From NCBI GenBank assembly GCA_048268105.1, contig JBLWWH010000045.1, positions 1 through 6,905 on the forward strand: 6,905 bases of DNA, read 5' to 3'. The position numbers and the translations under genes are program-made. Source of the stretch: Profundicola sp048268105. GTDB lineage: Bacteria > Bacteroidota > Bacteroidia > Flavobacteriales > Weeksellaceae. Below the pieces are notes generated by a model. It ran no database searches. It was not told where the DNA came from and saw only the letters and a program-made list of their open reading frames with translations. Of the stretch, positions 5,677 through 6,905 are shown one piece after another; positions within the stretch are counted from its first letter, which is position 1, and every line of letters begins with the position of its first letter.

Positions 5677-6729
5677 TGGTGCGTTATTATACAACTTCAC
5701 AATACTTCTAATTTCGAAATATTTGTATTCGTTATCGATAATTCTTTTGTAAATTTCAGGCTTGTCCTTAAATAATTTCAGATATTCTTCTTTTTTATCT
5801 ACAGCTATAAATTCTTTGAAGTCTTTAGTTAAGTAACTCTGTCCTTTTTTCAAATCACGATACATTGATATTTCTCCGTCTATTAATTTTACAAGTGATT
5901 TTTTCTTCTTCTTAATTTGAATGTTTTTGTATGTTCTGTCGTTAATTTTAAACTCAATCAATACTTTAGGGTCATAGTTTGATTCTGTTCCGTTTTTTGA
6001 AATGAAATTGACTTTATCGCTTAAAACAAATCTTCCATTCATTTTTATTGCACCAAAAATCGTGTCATTTACTTTCTCAATTACGTACCCTTGAGCATAT
6101 CCTCTTTTTAATTTAGTATCGATGTTTTTTTCAAAGTCAGATTTATTTTCGATTGAGATATTCGCTAAATCAACAAGTAATTCTATGTCCTCAAATGTAT
6201 AATTGTTCTTTTTAATGAGTTGATACAAAGTATGTTCTTTACCTAAAATCTGATAAAAACTCCATTTGAAATTTGAAGAATAAAATTCCAATTGACCAGC
6301 ACCTTGTATATCTCCAAATATATTGCTTATGAATCCACTTCCTTTAATATTCGAATCAACATCAATAGGATAAATTTTGTCTTTGTATTCAAGAAAAACT
6401 TGTCTTACATAATTCAAAGTAAATCTTGATTTCAAATGTGATTCTTTGTAATATGAGATTTTACCTCTTTTTACCTCCAAAAGAAATTCTGGAATACTTG
6501 TTTGGATAGATGAAAAATTGAAACCTCCTCGCTTAAAACTTTTAGCCTCATTTGCTCTAAACTTCTCTTTACCATCTTTGTTTTCTATATAGACTGTTGT
6601 ATTGGTTTTCCATTCAACTTTCCCGTAAATAGTATCGTTTTCGTTTGTTACTAAATAATCTTGAGAAAAACAAAAGGATGTGAGTAGACCAAATATCAAC
6701 AAAATTATTATTCGAAAGTATTTATTCAT
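5662..6729 (-). CDS. Secreted protein with two NDTIxG modules
   Basis: This gene encodes 355 residues from ATG at 6729 to TAG at 5662. Residues 1-23 (MNKYFRIIILLIFGLLTSFC then FSQ) are a signal peptide. Two similar modules are visible: one from about residue 24 with YLVTNENDTIYGKVEWK, and one from about 214 with YVIEKVNDTIFGAIKM, each followed by a beta-rich stretch with charged residues (EKFRANEAKSFK; DPKVLIEFKINDRTY). Between them is a charged region with a possible helix (165-205). This D/N-DTIxG pattern occurs in secreted or envelope Bacteroidetes proteins of unknown role. The last residues (APQQRI) and the stop are encoded by the cassette arm and the end of repeat R8, so the C-terminus depends on which repeat abuts the cassette. 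Confidence 0.8.
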   Translation of the reverse strand: MNKYFRIIILLIFGLLTSFCFSQDYLVTNENDTIYGKVEWKTNTTVYIENKDGKEKFRANEAKSFKRGGFNFSSIQTSIPEFLLEVKRGKISYYKESHLKSRFTLNYVRQVFLEYKDKIYPIDVDSNIKGSGFISNIFGDIQGAGQLEFYSSNFKWSFYQILGKEHTLYQLIKKNNYTFEDIELLVDLANISIENKSDFEKNIDTKLKRGYAQGYVIEKVNDTIFGAIKMNGRFVLSDKVNFISKNGTESNYDPKVLIEFKINDRTYKNIQIKKKKKSLVKLIDGEISMYRDLKKGQSYLTKDFKEFIAVDKKEEYLKLFKDKPEIYKRIIDNEYKYFEIRSIVKLYNNAPQQRI

Positions 6730-6778
6730 AAAGTTTTAAATTTTCGTTTTGTCGCAGTTTTGTTTAATGCACCACAAC
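5673..6778 (-). mobile_element. Cassette C8 bounded by inverted arms
   Basis: The left arm GTTGTGGTGCGTTA (5673-5686) matches the reverse complement of TAATGCACCACAAC (6765-6778) at 13 of 14 positions, with the G-T at position 11. The coding region runs through the left arm and out into R8. The leader (6730-6774) is A/T-rich with no recognisable promoter. Confidence 0.8.
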
Positions 6779-6900
6779 GTGTTTGTGTATGATTTCGTTG
6801 CGTGTTTCAGCAACTAATTTAGCAAATACAAACCGAATAGAAAATCCGCGAGGATTTTCGTAAGTAAGCCTGCACTAGCAATGAATTATACACGGTGTTG
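6775..6900 (+). repeat. attC-like repeat R9
   Basis: This 126-bp copy has core CAAC (6775-6778) and GTTG (6897-6900). P2 pairs GTGTATGATTTCGTTGC with GCAATGAATTATACAC with one unpaired T, as in R3 and R7. P3 (6840-6859) is GAAAATCC-GCGA-GGATTTTC. The next cassette begins GTTGCCAAC at the window edge, so the array continues beyond 6905. Confidence 0.9.
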
Positions 6901-6905
6901 CCAAC

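Larger units (their letters stand above)
1..6905 (-). mobile_element. Integron-like gene cassette array without an integrase in view
   Basis: Nine copies of one repeat alternate with single-gene (once gene-less) cassettes, all coding on the minus strand. Each cassette is bounded by its own short inverted arms that start GTTR and end YAAC, while the repeats are shared. Known integron cassette arrays have this logic: the cassette start pairs with the first box of its own attC once circularised. The repeat length (125-129 bp) and homogeneity recall the Vibrio cholerae repeats of sedentary chromosomal integrons. Differences from classical attC are the lack of a GTTRRRY consensus and the much longer cassette-specific pairing. 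No integrase gene lies in the window, and both ends run out mid-array. The repeat architecture is seen directly; mobility by an integrase is inferred. Confidence 0.75.

Noticed and set aside
211..6778. Cassettes as separate insertion sequences with terminal inverted repeats
   Set aside because: No transposase is present, arm sequences differ for every unit, and no target-site duplications are seen.
89..6900. CRISPR array
   Set aside because: Repeats are ~125 bp and separated by genes of 300-1100 bp, not by uniform short spacers.

Overview
The window is AT-rich DNA that looks like a member of the Bacteroidetes, most likely a flavobacterium. The protein style fits: Lys/Asn/Ile-rich proteins, signal peptides ending FGQ or FSQ, a lipoprotein, and start codons with no clear Shine-Dalgarno sequence. 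No species can be named from the sequence alone.

The layout is highly regular. Nine copies (R1-R9) of a repeat separate single-gene cassettes, and every gene lies on the minus strand. Eight copies are 125-129 bp and R8 is about 190 bp. In + coordinates: a partial gene (C0, 1-79); R1 (89-214); C1, a three-helix membrane protein; R2 (786-910); C2, a secreted protein; R3 (1589-1715); C3, a lipoprotein; R4 (2494-2621); C4, a cassette with no ORF; R5 (2928-3056); C5, an unrecognised soluble protein; R6 (3676-3802); C6, a Schlafen-type AlbA_2 protein; R7 (4856-4982); C7, an SRPBCC protein; R8 (5487-5676); C8, a secreted two-module protein; R9 (6775-6900). The genes are unrelated to each other; the repeats are the shared element.

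The main result is that this resembles an integron cassette array (attC-like repeats, no integrase in view), but the sites are not canonical attC. Each cassette begins GTTR+~6 nt and ends with the reverse complement of its own beginning. These arms differ between cassettes, so a repeat inside the array has mismatched outer arms, and only excision and circularisation of a cassette would give a complete hairpin. Inside the arms, each repeat has a 4-bp core (CAAC/GTTG), an asymmetric 6/3-nt internal loop, a covarying helix of about 16 bp (P2), and a central hairpin (P3) whose stem sequence covaries and whose loop is GCGA, GCA or GAA. Almost all non-Watson-Crick positions are G-T pairs on the + strand, which would be A-C mismatches on the - strand. 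The structured strand is therefore + , the strand opposite to the genes. That matches the bottom-strand folding known for integron attC and argues against an mRNA structure.

The genes do not form an operon with one function. They are a set of accessory payloads (envelope or secreted proteins, an SRPBCC protein, a possible nuclease/defence protein) joined only by the recombination-site scaffold. Most leaders between a repeat and its start codon are 10-46 nt, so expression must rely on promoters in the repeats or on read-through.
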